NCBI RefSeq assembly: GCF_024171605.1
Contig: NZ_JALKAA010000001.1
Span: forward strand, 1,178,001 to 1,242,000
Length of the DNA stretch: 64,000 bases
Source of the DNA: Pontibacter sp. HSC-36F09
GTDB lineage: Bacteria; Bacteroidota; Bacteroidia; Cytophagales; Hymenobacteraceae
Reading direction: 5' to 3'
Below are positions 34,226 to 41,585 of the stretch, one piece after another; position 1 is the first letter of the stretch; every line of letters starts with the position of its first letter. Made by a program: the position numbers and the translations under genes. Below the pieces are notes generated by a model, which saw nothing but the letters and a program-made list of their open reading frames with translations, searched no databases and was not told the origin of the DNA.

Positions 34226-34454
34226 AGGTATAGCCCGCCTTCAATCAGCCTTCAATTTGGGGTTTGATGATCAGATACTATAGTCAGGCAGTCAATTTGC
34301 TTGCGCTTAAAGAGATTTATACCTGCAGTTCTTGAATTTCTATACCTGCTATACCTGAGACAAAGAAACGGATCGCTCCTATACCTGACGCCCGTAGGTT
34401 TATACCTGCCTAATAGGTATAGCAAGTACTGAGAGTGGCCTTTAACAGGTATAG
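34226..34454. repeat. Intergenic cluster of AGGTATAG-type octamers
   Basis: Exact octamers at 34226 (+), 34340 (complement), 34349 (complement), 34379 (complement), 34415 (+) and 34447 (+). TTATACCT near-matches occur at 34318 and 34400. Both orientations are mixed and several copies are only 9-40 bp apart. No coding frame is supported here. Confidence 0.8.
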
Positions 34455-34462
34455 CCAGAAAT

Positions 34463-34502
34463 AAAAAAGCGGCGTATCCGGATGGGCACGCCGCTTTTTT
34501 TG
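34463..34502. terminator. Bidirectional terminator between DUF72 and M16 genes
   Basis: AAAAAAGCGGCGT (34463-34475) pairs with ACGCCGCTTTTTT (34488-34500), a perfect 13-bp stem with A and T tracts. It is suited to both converging transcripts. Confidence 0.92.
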
Positions 34503-34520
34503 GGTTAATGGGTAAGGGTA

Positions 34521-36605
34521 TTAGATTTTGAAAGCGTCGTCGCTGATACCTTTGTTCACTTCCACGCTCTGCACCTCGGCTTTAATCACCTGAGGACCAA
34601 CAACGGTTTCGATCACATGTGGGTATTTAACGCCGTCTACTTCTTTGTAGTTCTTGTAGCTCTTGGTCTGTGTGATAGCGCCTTGTGGCGTCTGCATGTT
34701 CTTCACATCTTTCAAAAGCAAACCTGTTGCCTTGTCAAAGTAATGAAGCGTTTTCTGACCGTTTGAGGCTGTCGCTTCTACGATGTAAGCTTCAGCGCCA
34801 TCTACTTTTTCCTGACCGGTTACAGCCGTCTTAATGCCGAACTTCTCGAAACGGGTCATAGAGAACATATCAGACTCGGCTTTAGAAGAAGCAAGCTCTT
34901 CGGCAGTCATGTCTTTGTTCAGGCCTTGCATCGGAGCTTCCATCTTGCCTTTATCGCCGTTGATGATCACGCGCTGCATCGGGCTGTTGTTCATCAGGAT
35001 CTGGATCAACATTTTGTCAGCACCTTTTTGCTGTTGCTTAAAAGTTAGTGCCATACCTTGTACGCTCGCGTTCATGGTCACTGTCACGTCTTTCACTTTC
35101 TCGATGTTCGCTTTGCCACCAATGGCCTGGATATACTTCGAGATAAGCTGATCTGCTGTAACATCTGTCGGAATCGCTTTGGCAGCAGCCATGTCTACTT
35201 TCTCGCCAGTGGCATCAAAGTAAGTGATGGCGTTATCGTCTTTATCGAAAGCAACGAGTTTGTCGGCAATGCCTTTGGCGTTGCCAACAGCGAGGATATA
35301 AAGCTGGTCAGGGCGCACGTACTTCTGTGCCACGCGCTGCACATCGGCCGCTGTGATTGACTCAACTTTCTTCAGATAGTTGGCATAATAGTCAGCTGGC
35401 AGGTTGTAGCGAGCAGTCGAAATGGCGTACATGGCCACAGTACCCGGGTTCTCCAGACCACGGGCGAAGTTACCGGTGATGTAGGCTTTGGCATAAGCCA
35501 GTTCCTTGTCAGTTACCTGCTTTGTTCTGATGCCGTTGAATTCTTTCATGAACTCCGCTGTGGCACTGTCGGTTACGGCGTTACGCACGCTTGCTGAGGC
35601 GTTGAAACGGCCTAGAATTTTGTCAGAAGAAAGCGTAGAGTAAGCACCGTAGGTATAGCCATTTTTCTCACGCAGGTTCATGAACAAACGTGCTGTACTG
35701 CCGCCACCCAGAATGGTGTTCATCACCTGGGTTGCTACATAATCTTCAGCACCCGGCTTCATTTCCACAGGGTTTGTAAACGAAAGCACACTTTGTACTG
35801 CGCTCGGACGGTCAACGATCACTACTTGCGTTTTGCCATCGTGCTTCGGCAGGTCATAGTTGTGCGTTGGTACATTGCCTTTTTTCCACTTGCCAAACGA
35901 CTTGTTCAGCAGCTTTTTCATCTCTTTTGGCGTCACATCACCCACTACAGCCAGGTAACCGATGTTCGGACGGAAGTATGTGTTGTAGTAATTCTGCACA
36001 TCAGCCAACGTAATGTTGTTGATTGTTTCTTCGGTAGTCAGCTCACCGTTCGGGTGGTTCTTACCGAAAAGCAGGGTATTGCGAATCTTGCCGGCAATAG
36101 CATCCGGGTTGTCTTTTTCAGAAGCCAGGTTGGCCAGCATCTGCTTTTTCACCTTGTCGAGTTCTTCTTGTGTGAAGTTCGGGTTCAAGAGGGCGTCAGC
36201 TGTCAGGTCGAGCAGGGTAGGCAGGTTTTTCTTAAGCGAGGAAGCGCCAAAACCGGTTGAGTTGAACGAAAGGTTCGCACCGATAAAGTCCACTTGCTCG
36301 TCAAACTGGTCTTTGCTGCGGGTTTTGGTACCTGTGCGCATCATCTGGCCCGCCATATTCACGTAGCCCGCTTTGTCGCCTTCCAGAACCGGATCGCGGT
36401 CGAGCACCAGTGACATGTTCACGACTGGCAGTTTGTGGTTTTCCACTACGTATACCTTCAGGCCGTTTTTCAGGGTGAAGTGCTCGTACTTGCCCAGTTC
36501 AATTTTAGGGGCCGGACCAGCCGGAGGAGGCGTTTGTTTTGTCTGCGCTGTGGCCACCGTAGTGAGCGCCAGCATCAGTAGGAGTATGTTATATATTCTC
36601 TTCAT
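34521..36605 (-). CDS. M16 family peptidase-like subunit lacking the zinc motif
   Basis: A 694-residue exported protein: signal peptide (about 1-20), two M16 insulinase-type halves (about 40-470) and a C-terminal lipoprotein-carrier-like beta domain (about 490-694). Where active M16 proteins have H-x-x-E-H it reads M-A-G-Q-M-M-R-T-G-T, so it cannot bind zinc in the usual way. It does keep the L-K-N-G-L-K-V-Y-V-V-E-N entry strand and the R-x-x-Y-like segment (R-E-K-N-G-Y-T-Y-G-A-Y). It is encoded 11 bp after the H-F-F-E-H subunit, giving the familiar active/inactive pair that forms a clam-like periplasmic peptidase. The extra C-terminal domain may handle lipidated or membrane-bound substrates, which is inference. 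Confidence 0.87.
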   Translation of the reverse strand: MKRIYNILLLMLALTTVATAQTKQTPPPAGPAPKIELGKYEHFTLKNGLKVYVVENHKLPVVNMSLVLDRDPVLEGDKAGYVNMAGQMMRTGTKTRSKDQFDEQVDFIGANLSFNSTGFGASSLKKNLPTLLDLTADALLNPNFTQEELDKVKKQMLANLASEKDNPDAIAGKIRNTLLFGKNHPNGELTTEETINNITLADVQNYYNTYFRPNIGYLAVVGDVTPKEMKKLLNKSFGKWKKGNVPTHNYDLPKHDGKTQVVIVDRPSAVQSVLSFTNPVEMKPGAEDYVATQVMNTILGGGSTARLFMNLREKNGYTYGAYSTLSSDKILGRFNASASVRNAVTDSATAEFMKEFNGIRTKQVTDKELAYAKAYITGNFARGLENPGTVAMYAISTARYNLPADYYANYLKKVESITAADVQRVAQKYVRPDQLYILAVGNAKGIADKLVAFDKDDNAITYFDATGEKVDMAAAKAIPTDVTADQLISKYIQAIGGKANIEKVKDVTVTMNASVQGMALTFKQQQKGADKMLIQILMNNSPMQRVIINGDKGKMEAPMQGLNKDMTAEELASSKAESDMFSMTRFEKFGIKTAVTGQEKVDGAEAYIVEATASNGQKTLHYFDKATGLLLKDVKNMQTPQGAITQTKSYKNYKEVDGVKYPHVIETVVGPQVIKAEVQSVEVNKGISDDAFKI

Positions 36606-36616
36606 GATAATCTAAA

Positions 36617-37954
36617 TTAATTGCTTGGTTGAGCTGACTTTGGCAGGTAGTGCAACACCACGCGGTTGTTTTTGGTGAGGTACTTGTTGGCCACACGCTG
36701 AATGTCTTCTTTCGTCACTTTCATGTAGCGGTCAATCTCGTTGTTGATCAGGTTGGCGTCGCCGTAGTACACGTGGTAGTTGGCCAGGTTTTCGGCACGA
36801 CCAGCTACCGTGCTGTTCTGCTGCACAAACTGGCTTTCCATCTGATTGCGCAGTTTCTGGAACTCACGCTCGCTTATCAGCTCTTTTTTCACAAGCTCGA
36901 TCTCTGCATCCACAGCGCTCTCCAGGTCCTTCGCATCCACTCCCATGTTAGCGATCGCGTAAGTCAGGAACAAGCCCGGATCTTCGGTAGGGAAAGGTAT
37001 AGAAAGAGCGGCAACGGCTTTCTGCTGCTTGTCTACGATGGCCTTTGGCATACGGGCGCTCTGGCCGCCTGAAAGCAACGTAGTCAGCATAGACAAGGCA
37101 TAATGGTCTTCAGTGCCTTGTGCCGGAATGTGGTAGGCCTGAATAACGGCTGGTAGCTGAATGTTGTCATACACCACTTTGCGACGTTCCTCGGTCTGGG
37201 CAGGCTCCACCACGTTTGGTCTCGGGATTTCCTTGGTGCCTTTCGGGATTTTGGCAAAATATTGCTCAATCAGCTTCTTCGTCTCATCGATGTTGATATC
37301 GCCGGCGATGGAAAGTGTAGCGTTATTTGGCACATAGAAGGTCTTATAGAAATCGCGGAATTCCTCGATTTTGGCATTGTTCAGGTCCTCGAACGTGCCA
37401 ATCGGTGTGATTTTGTACGGGTGCTCGGTATAGGCAAGGCCGAAGGTGTTCTCCAGGATAGTACCATAAGGCTGGTTGTCTACGCGCATGCGCTTCTCTT
37501 CCTGCACTACTTTACGCTGGGTTTCCACACCAACTTCGTCTACTTTGGCACCTACCATACGCTCAGCTTCCATCCACAGGCCAAGGGCCAGCTGATTAGA
37601 AGGCAACAGCTCATAATAATAAGTGCGGTCAAACGACGTGTTAGCATTCAGAGAGCCACCAGCAGCCTGCACCATGTTCATGTACTGACCACGCTCAATG
37701 TTTTCGGTGCCCTCAAACATCAGGTGTTCAAAAAAGTGCGCAAAGCCTGTGCGGCCTTTAACTTCGTTTTTGGAGCCCACATGGTATAACACCGACACTG
37801 CCACGTTAGGAGTGGATTTGTCCTGGTGCAAGATCACGTGCAGTCCGTTCGGGAGCGTATACTCCGTGAATTCGATCTTATTGCTCTTGGTCTGGGCGAA
37901 GGCTGCAAAGCCCGATGCAACCCATACAAGGCAAATTAGAAGTTTTCGTTTCAT
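36617..37954 (-). CDS. M16 family zinc peptidase, catalytic subunit
   Basis: A 445-residue exported peptidase. It has a signal peptide to about residue 20 and the M16 inverted zinc motif H-F-F-E-H at 73-77, with the downstream zinc-binding glutamate region E-E-K-R-M-R-V-D-N-Q. It degrades small peptides or protein fragments in the periplasm, by family. It comes first in a two-gene unit with the zinc-less partner. The region upstream contains a dispersed hairpin repeat and AT-rich sequence but no exact TAnnTTTG element. Confidence 0.92.
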   Translation of the reverse strand: MKRKLLICLVWVASGFAAFAQTKSNKIEFTEYTLPNGLHVILHQDKSTPNVAVSVLYHVGSKNEVKGRTGFAHFFEHLMFEGTENIERGQYMNMVQAAGGSLNANTSFDRTYYYELLPSNQLALGLWMEAERMVGAKVDEVGVETQRKVVQEEKRMRVDNQPYGTILENTFGLAYTEHPYKITPIGTFEDLNNAKIEEFRDFYKTFYVPNNATLSIAGDINIDETKKLIEQYFAKIPKGTKEIPRPNVVEPAQTEERRKVVYDNIQLPAVIQAYHIPAQGTEDHYALSMLTTLLSGGQSARMPKAIVDKQQKAVAALSIPFPTEDPGLFLTYAIANMGVDAKDLESAVDAEIELVKKELISEREFQKLRNQMESQFVQQNSTVAGRAENLANYHVYYGDANLINNEIDRYMKVTKEDIQRVANKYLTKNNRVVLHYLPKSAQPSN

Positions 37955-38114
37955 AAAAGAATAAAGGTTTAGGAATAGAATTGCTCTATCACACGACTTA
38001 TGTTATAAAGCCTATAAAATTAGTATAAATATTGAAAGAGTTTTACACAAATAGCCGAATGCCTATGTTTGCTCTACTAACGGGGCGGTGAGGCAGATAA
38101 ACATTGGAGTTCAG

Positions 38115-38143
38115 GGGGGATTTTAGATCCCCATCTTGAGGGG
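38115..38143. repeat. Dispersed GGGGAT/ATCCCC hairpin repeat
   Basis: GGGGAT (38116-38121) pairs with ATCCCC (38127-38132). The overlapping CCCCATCTTGAGGGG resembles CCCCTCTTGAGAGGGG at 27712-27727. It is probably a family of intergenic repeats in this genome. Confidence 0.4.
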
Positions 38144-38175
38144 CCACATTTGAAAGCGACCTTTAGGGCTTAACC

Positions 38176-39546
38176 TCAATACATCCTCGGCAATTCTATC
38201 CCTTTTATTTTCCGGTACAGCCCGAGTGCGGCCTGGTCGGTGAGGCTGGTCACGTAGTCGGTGATGTGGATGATGCGCTCGTAGTCGGAGGAGCCTTCGG
38301 GTAGCTGCAGGTAGTGGGGCGGTATGAGGTCGGCTATTTTGCGATGGTGCCTAGAGTCCTGGCGGAAAGCGGCTTTCATGCAGGCATCCAGCAGACCGCC
38401 GAGCACTTCGAAGCCAGCTGCCTCTATTTCCAGCACGGGTTTGTTGCGGTAGATCAACTCAATGGAAAGGCTCTTGATCTCGTCAAGCACAGGTTTGCAG
38501 CTGAGTTCGTTGATGAGCGGTTTGTCGTAGGTGCCTGCTAAAATAGCTTCTTCGTGTTGCAGGAAAATCTGGGTGGTCTCCTGAATGAGTTTGCCGATGA
38601 TGCGGGCACGCAGGTAACCGATCTCTTCACGCCAATCATAAAAAGTAAGGCTGGACACGCGGTCGGGTGCATCGTTCAGGATCTGGCGCAACAGCGCTAT
38701 ACCTTGCTTATGGGGCACCAGGCCAAGCTTCAGGCCGTCTTCAAAGTCGATGATGCGGTAGCAGATGTCGTCGGCAGCTTCTACTAAAAAAGCGAGTGGG
38801 TGACGGTGATAGAACACCTGGTCGTCAGTCCCTTTTTTAAGCAGCCCCAGTTCCTGGGCGATGGTGTTGAACCAGGCTTTCTCTGTTTGAAAAAAACCGT
38901 ATTTCTTCTCGCTGGTGCTTTTCGTGCCTTTTATTTCTGGCAGCGACTCTTTCGGGTATTTGGTGAAAGTCGCCAGTGTGGTGAAAGTCAGGCTCAGGCC
39001 ACCTGGCAGGTTGCAGTGCGCCGGGTAGGTATAGGTGAGCACCCGAAAGCCAGCCGCATTGCCTTCGAAACGCTGCAAATCGGCTTTTTGTTCCTCTGTC
39101 AAGTTAGTCAGGAAGGGCTGCGCCTCTTCGCTCAGAAAGTAAGCCGAGATGGCGTCTTCGCCCGAGTGGCCGAAGGGCGGGTTGCCGATGTCGTGCGCCA
39201 GGCAGGCGGCTGCCACAATATCGCCAAAGTCAGCTTCCTGTATGTTCTTGTCGCCGGTCAGTTCCGGGTAGCGCTCCAGTATGCTTTTGCCTACGATGCG
39301 GCCCAGGGAGCGGCCTACCACTGAAGCTTCGAGGCTATGTGTGAGGCGGGTATGCACAAAGTCGCTTTCGGGCATCGGCATCACCTGCGTCTTGTTCTGC
39401 AGGCGGCGGAAGGCGGAAGAAAACACGATGCGGTCGTAGTCGCGCTGAAACTCGCCACGCACCGATTCGTCTGAACTATATTTGCTGTCGTTTGTCTCGA
39501 AGCGTTTTTTAGAGATTAAGCGTTCCCAGGAGGTAGAAAGGTTCAT
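38176..39546 (-). CDS. dgt: Deoxyguanosinetriphosphate triphosphohydrolase
   Basis: A 456-residue HD-domain dNTPase. Motifs: F-R-R-L-Q-N-K-T-Q-V (about 46-55), H-T-R-L-T-H-S-L-E (65-73), the metal pair H118-D119 in A-H-D-I-G-N-P-P-F-G-H-S-G-E, and Y-x-x-H-P-L near the middle. These match the Dgt family, which hydrolyses dGTP or other dNTPs to the nucleoside and triphosphate and so adjusts dNTP pools; some members restrict phages. The gene is 18 bp downstream of the DUF3667 gene, so they are probably co-transcribed, though no functional link is obvious. Full length, no defects seen. Confidence 0.92.
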   Translation of the reverse strand: MNLSTSWERLISKKRFETNDSKYSSDESVRGEFQRDYDRIVFSSAFRRLQNKTQVMPMPESDFVHTRLTHSLEASVVGRSLGRIVGKSILERYPELTGDKNIQEADFGDIVAAACLAHDIGNPPFGHSGEDAISAYFLSEEAQPFLTNLTEEQKADLQRFEGNAAGFRVLTYTYPAHCNLPGGLSLTFTTLATFTKYPKESLPEIKGTKSTSEKKYGFFQTEKAWFNTIAQELGLLKKGTDDQVFYHRHPLAFLVEAADDICYRIIDFEDGLKLGLVPHKQGIALLRQILNDAPDRVSSLTFYDWREEIGYLRARIIGKLIQETTQIFLQHEEAILAGTYDKPLINELSCKPVLDEIKSLSIELIYRNKPVLEIEAAGFEVLGGLLDACMKAAFRQDSRHHRKIADLIPPHYLQLPEGSSDYERIIHITDYVTSLTDQAALGLYRKIKGIELPRMY

Positions 39547-39564
39547 GTAGTAATAGGGTATAAA

Positions 39565-40458
39565 TTAACTGAACAACACGCTAATGCCCAAGGTAGCCAG
39601 AAATAATATGATCAATGATACCATGTAAGTCAGGCCGATCGGAATCAACTTAACAGCCGTGCGTAGGTACGATTCCTTGTATACATAGCGCAGCGCAAAA
39701 AACAAATAGGCTATGCTAATTAGAAACACCCATCCATTGGTGTCAAAGCTGCTAAAAACTACCTCTACCAGTATGGCAAACATGATCAGCAGGAAAACAA
39801 AGGTATGGAAATGAACAGAGAACATCAGGTGCTCCACGTAATTGCGGCGCTGAGACCGGTAGAACAGGTATAGGATGAACCCGAAAAAGGGCATGAGCAC
39901 AAACATCATGAAAGAGATATTCTTCAGTAGCTTCTGGCGTGACTGTTCTTCGTTTTTAAGGAAGTTTCTGAACTTATGATCTACCTCCTCATTGAGAATG
40001 ACAGCTGAGGTGTCGCTGGTGGTCAGGCCAACCCGTGACCTGGCTAAGGAGTCAGCCTGCATTACCCGAGCGGCAGCATCTGGATTAGTGGTCTCCAGCT
40101 TTTCTATTGCACCCTCTCCATCATTCACCACAAGATTCTCTGAGGCAAACAAGGCAATCGTGGTAAAGAAAAAGATGCTCACAAATACATAAAGCCTGAA
40201 AGGAGGAACGTAAGAAGCCCGCTGGCCCAGGTTGAATTTTTCAGTCAGGTAACCGGGGCGGGTGATCAGGTACTTGAACGTGCGCCAGAACTTAGTGTCA
40301 TAGTGTAAGGTGCTTTCAAAGGCCTCCTCTACCAGGTGCTTTACCGGCACGTTCAGATCATGGTTTTCCTGTCCACAGTTGGGGCAGTAGTTGTTCACCT
40401 CCTCAAAGGTATAGCCGCAGTTAGGGCATTGTACAAACTTTCGTCTTCTCTTCGCCAT
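39565..40458 (-). CDS. DUF3667 membrane protein with zinc ribbon
   Basis: A 297-residue protein. The N-terminal zinc ribbon has C-P-N-C at about 11-14 and C-P-N-C at about 26-29. It is followed by the DUF3667 segment (T-L-H-Y-D-T-K-F-W-R-T-F-K-Y-L-I-T-R-P-G-Y) and about five membrane helices, the first near 90-108 and four between 190 and 297. The family is frequent in Bacteroidota and of unknown function. ATG 40458 (M-A-K-R-R-R) is preferred to 40464 only by the usual start pattern. A TAnnTTTG element lies just upstream. Confidence 0.85.
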   Translation of the reverse strand: MAKRRRKFVQCPNCGYTFEEVNNYCPNCGQENHDLNVPVKHLVEEAFESTLHYDTKFWRTFKYLITRPGYLTEKFNLGQRASYVPPFRLYVFVSIFFFTTIALFASENLVVNDGEGAIEKLETTNPDAAARVMQADSLARSRVGLTTSDTSAVILNEEVDHKFRNFLKNEEQSRQKLLKNISFMMFVLMPFFGFILYLFYRSQRRNYVEHLMFSVHFHTFVFLLIMFAILVEVVFSSFDTNGWVFLISIAYLFFALRYVYKESYLRTAVKLIPIGLTYMVSLIILFLATLGISVLFS

Positions 40459-40489
40459 GGACATGTAAAGGGCAGTACGCTTAATTTGT

Positions 40490-40497
40490 CAAATATA
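40490..40497 (-). promoter_or_regulatory. -7 element upstream of the DUF3667-dgt unit
   Basis: On the minus strand, TATATTTG matches TAnnTTTG about 32 bases before the ATG. The -33 region lacks a clear TTG, so confidence is moderate. Confidence 0.45.
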
Positions 40498-40619
40498 GTA
40501 TACTCACTATAATAAAACTACCATTGGCTCCTTATCAGGAATTCCTGGGTACCGCTATAATTCGTTGTTACAACAAAGTAAATATATTTTGGGATGTTAC
40601 TTTTTGCGTTTTCAGAGAT

Positions 40620-40947
40620 AAGTCAACTGCTCTTGTTGGCTTATAAGGTGTGTTTTTAGGTAAAAACCAACCAGGTACAGTGTTTAGTGCTAGTTACCTT
40701 TTGATATAAAGTCTCCTTTGCGTGCAGCCGATGTTTTACAACATTTGTACAGTTACTCGAGCCTATTCCGAGCGATGGAAAACAGACTGTCCCTTTCCAA
40801 GCAATGAAAACTACACGCGAGCTACTGACAAAACCCTGCGTCGGGTATAAGCTTACGCTCCTGGAGCATATGCCCTGACATCTGAAAACAAACCTTAATC
40901 CTGAAAAGCGACCAGAAACATTCATTTGTTCCTGGTCGCTTTTTTTA
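40620..40947 (+). ncRNA. Candidate small RNA ending in an orphan terminator
   Basis: A strong terminator (AAAAGCGACCAG at 40904-40915, CTGGTCGCTTTT at 40932-40943, then a T run) stands in a divergent gap with no rightward gene before it. The ~300 bases upstream have no supported frame but contain local pairing, for example GATGTTTTACAACATT near 40729. A structured non-coding transcript is the simplest explanation. I could not match it to 6S or another known family, and its 5' end is a guess. Confidence 0.4.
40904..40947 (+). terminator. Orphan intrinsic terminator before hsp20
   Basis: A 12-bp perfect stem with a 16-nt loop and a following T-rich tract. There is no rightward coding gene upstream of it within the gap. 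Confidence 0.85.
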
Positions 40948-41050
40948 TTTGTATTCAAGGTTAAACTATAAGAAAATCAAGGCGTAGAGATTAGTGGAGT
41001 TCTCCCATCCTGCAAAGGATGTTCATGCAGTATGTTTAACCAAAACCAAA

Positions 41051-41057
41051 AGGAGGT
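41051..41057 (+). promoter_or_regulatory. Strong Shine-Dalgarno site of hsp20
   Basis: AGGAGGT lies 6 bases before the ATG at 41064. Such a consensus site is rare in Bacteroidota, where most genes in this window lack one. It suggests especially efficient initiation. Confidence 0.75.
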
Positions 41058-41063
41058 ACCACT

Positions 41064-41537
41064 ATGAAACCAATGAAGAAAGAACGTACAGGAGGTGAGA
41101 GCCTCGCTCCGAGGTCGTTCTTCACAGATTTTTTCAGCGACGTAGATCGCTTTTTTGAGAACGACCTGCTGCGAATGCCGGCACAGATCGGGCGGCAGAT
41201 CATGCGGAACATGCCCGCTACCAATATCCGCGAAAACGAAAGAGAGTACACCATAGAGTTGGCGGCACCAGGTATGGCGAAAGATGATTTCGCGGTAGAC
41301 ATAGATGAGGGCATGCTGACGATCAGCAGTCAGAAAGAGCAGGATACCACAACAGAAGAAGATAACTATACCCGCCGGGAATATAATTACAGCTCATTCA
41401 GCCGCTCGTTCAAGCTGCCAGATGCTGTAAGGCCAGAAGAAATAAAGGCGCGCTACGAAGAGGGCGTGCTGAAAATAACGGTGCCAAAGCAAGAGCAGGC
41501 AAATAACAACAACCGTAAGCGCGTCAACATCGAATAA
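41064..41537 (+). CDS. Hsp20 / alpha-crystallin small heat-shock protein
   Basis: A 157-residue chaperone. The alpha-crystallin domain (about 50-150) carries Y-T-I-E-L-A-A-P-G-M-A-K-D-D-F, F-S-R-S-F-K-L-P-D-A-V and the near-terminal Y-E-E-G-V-L-K-I-T-V-P-K, with an I-x-V-like tail close to the end. Such proteins hold unfolding proteins in the cytoplasm during stress. The N-terminal arm includes F-F-T-D-F-F-S-D-V-D-R-F-F, the usual hydrophobic client-binding segment. It has an exceptionally good ribosome-binding site and a TATGTTTA at 41031-41038 that is one base off the -7 consensus. A convergent terminator follows directly. Confidence 0.93.
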   Translation: MKPMKKERTGGESLAPRSFFTDFFSDVDRFFENDLLRMPAQIGRQIMRNMPATNIRENEREYTIELAAPGMAKDDFAVDIDEGMLTISSQKEQDTTTEEDNYTRREYNYSSFSRSFKLPDAVRPEEIKARYEEGVLKITVPKQEQANNNNRKRVNIE

Positions 41538-41550
41538 GATGCCAGGCGAA

Positions 41551-41585
41551 ACAGAAAAGGGAGGCTTTCGGCCTCCCTTTTCTGT
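41551..41585. terminator. Bidirectional terminator between hsp20 and the T9SS metalloprotease
   Basis: ACAGAAAAGGGAGGC (41551-41565) pairs perfectly with GCCTCCCTTTTCTGT (41571-41585) around a 5-nt loop. Confidence 0.93.

Noticed and set aside
40656..40958. A leftward 100-residue open frame before hsp20
   Set aside because: It reads across a strong terminator hairpin and has no recognisable domain; the region is better explained as non-coding.
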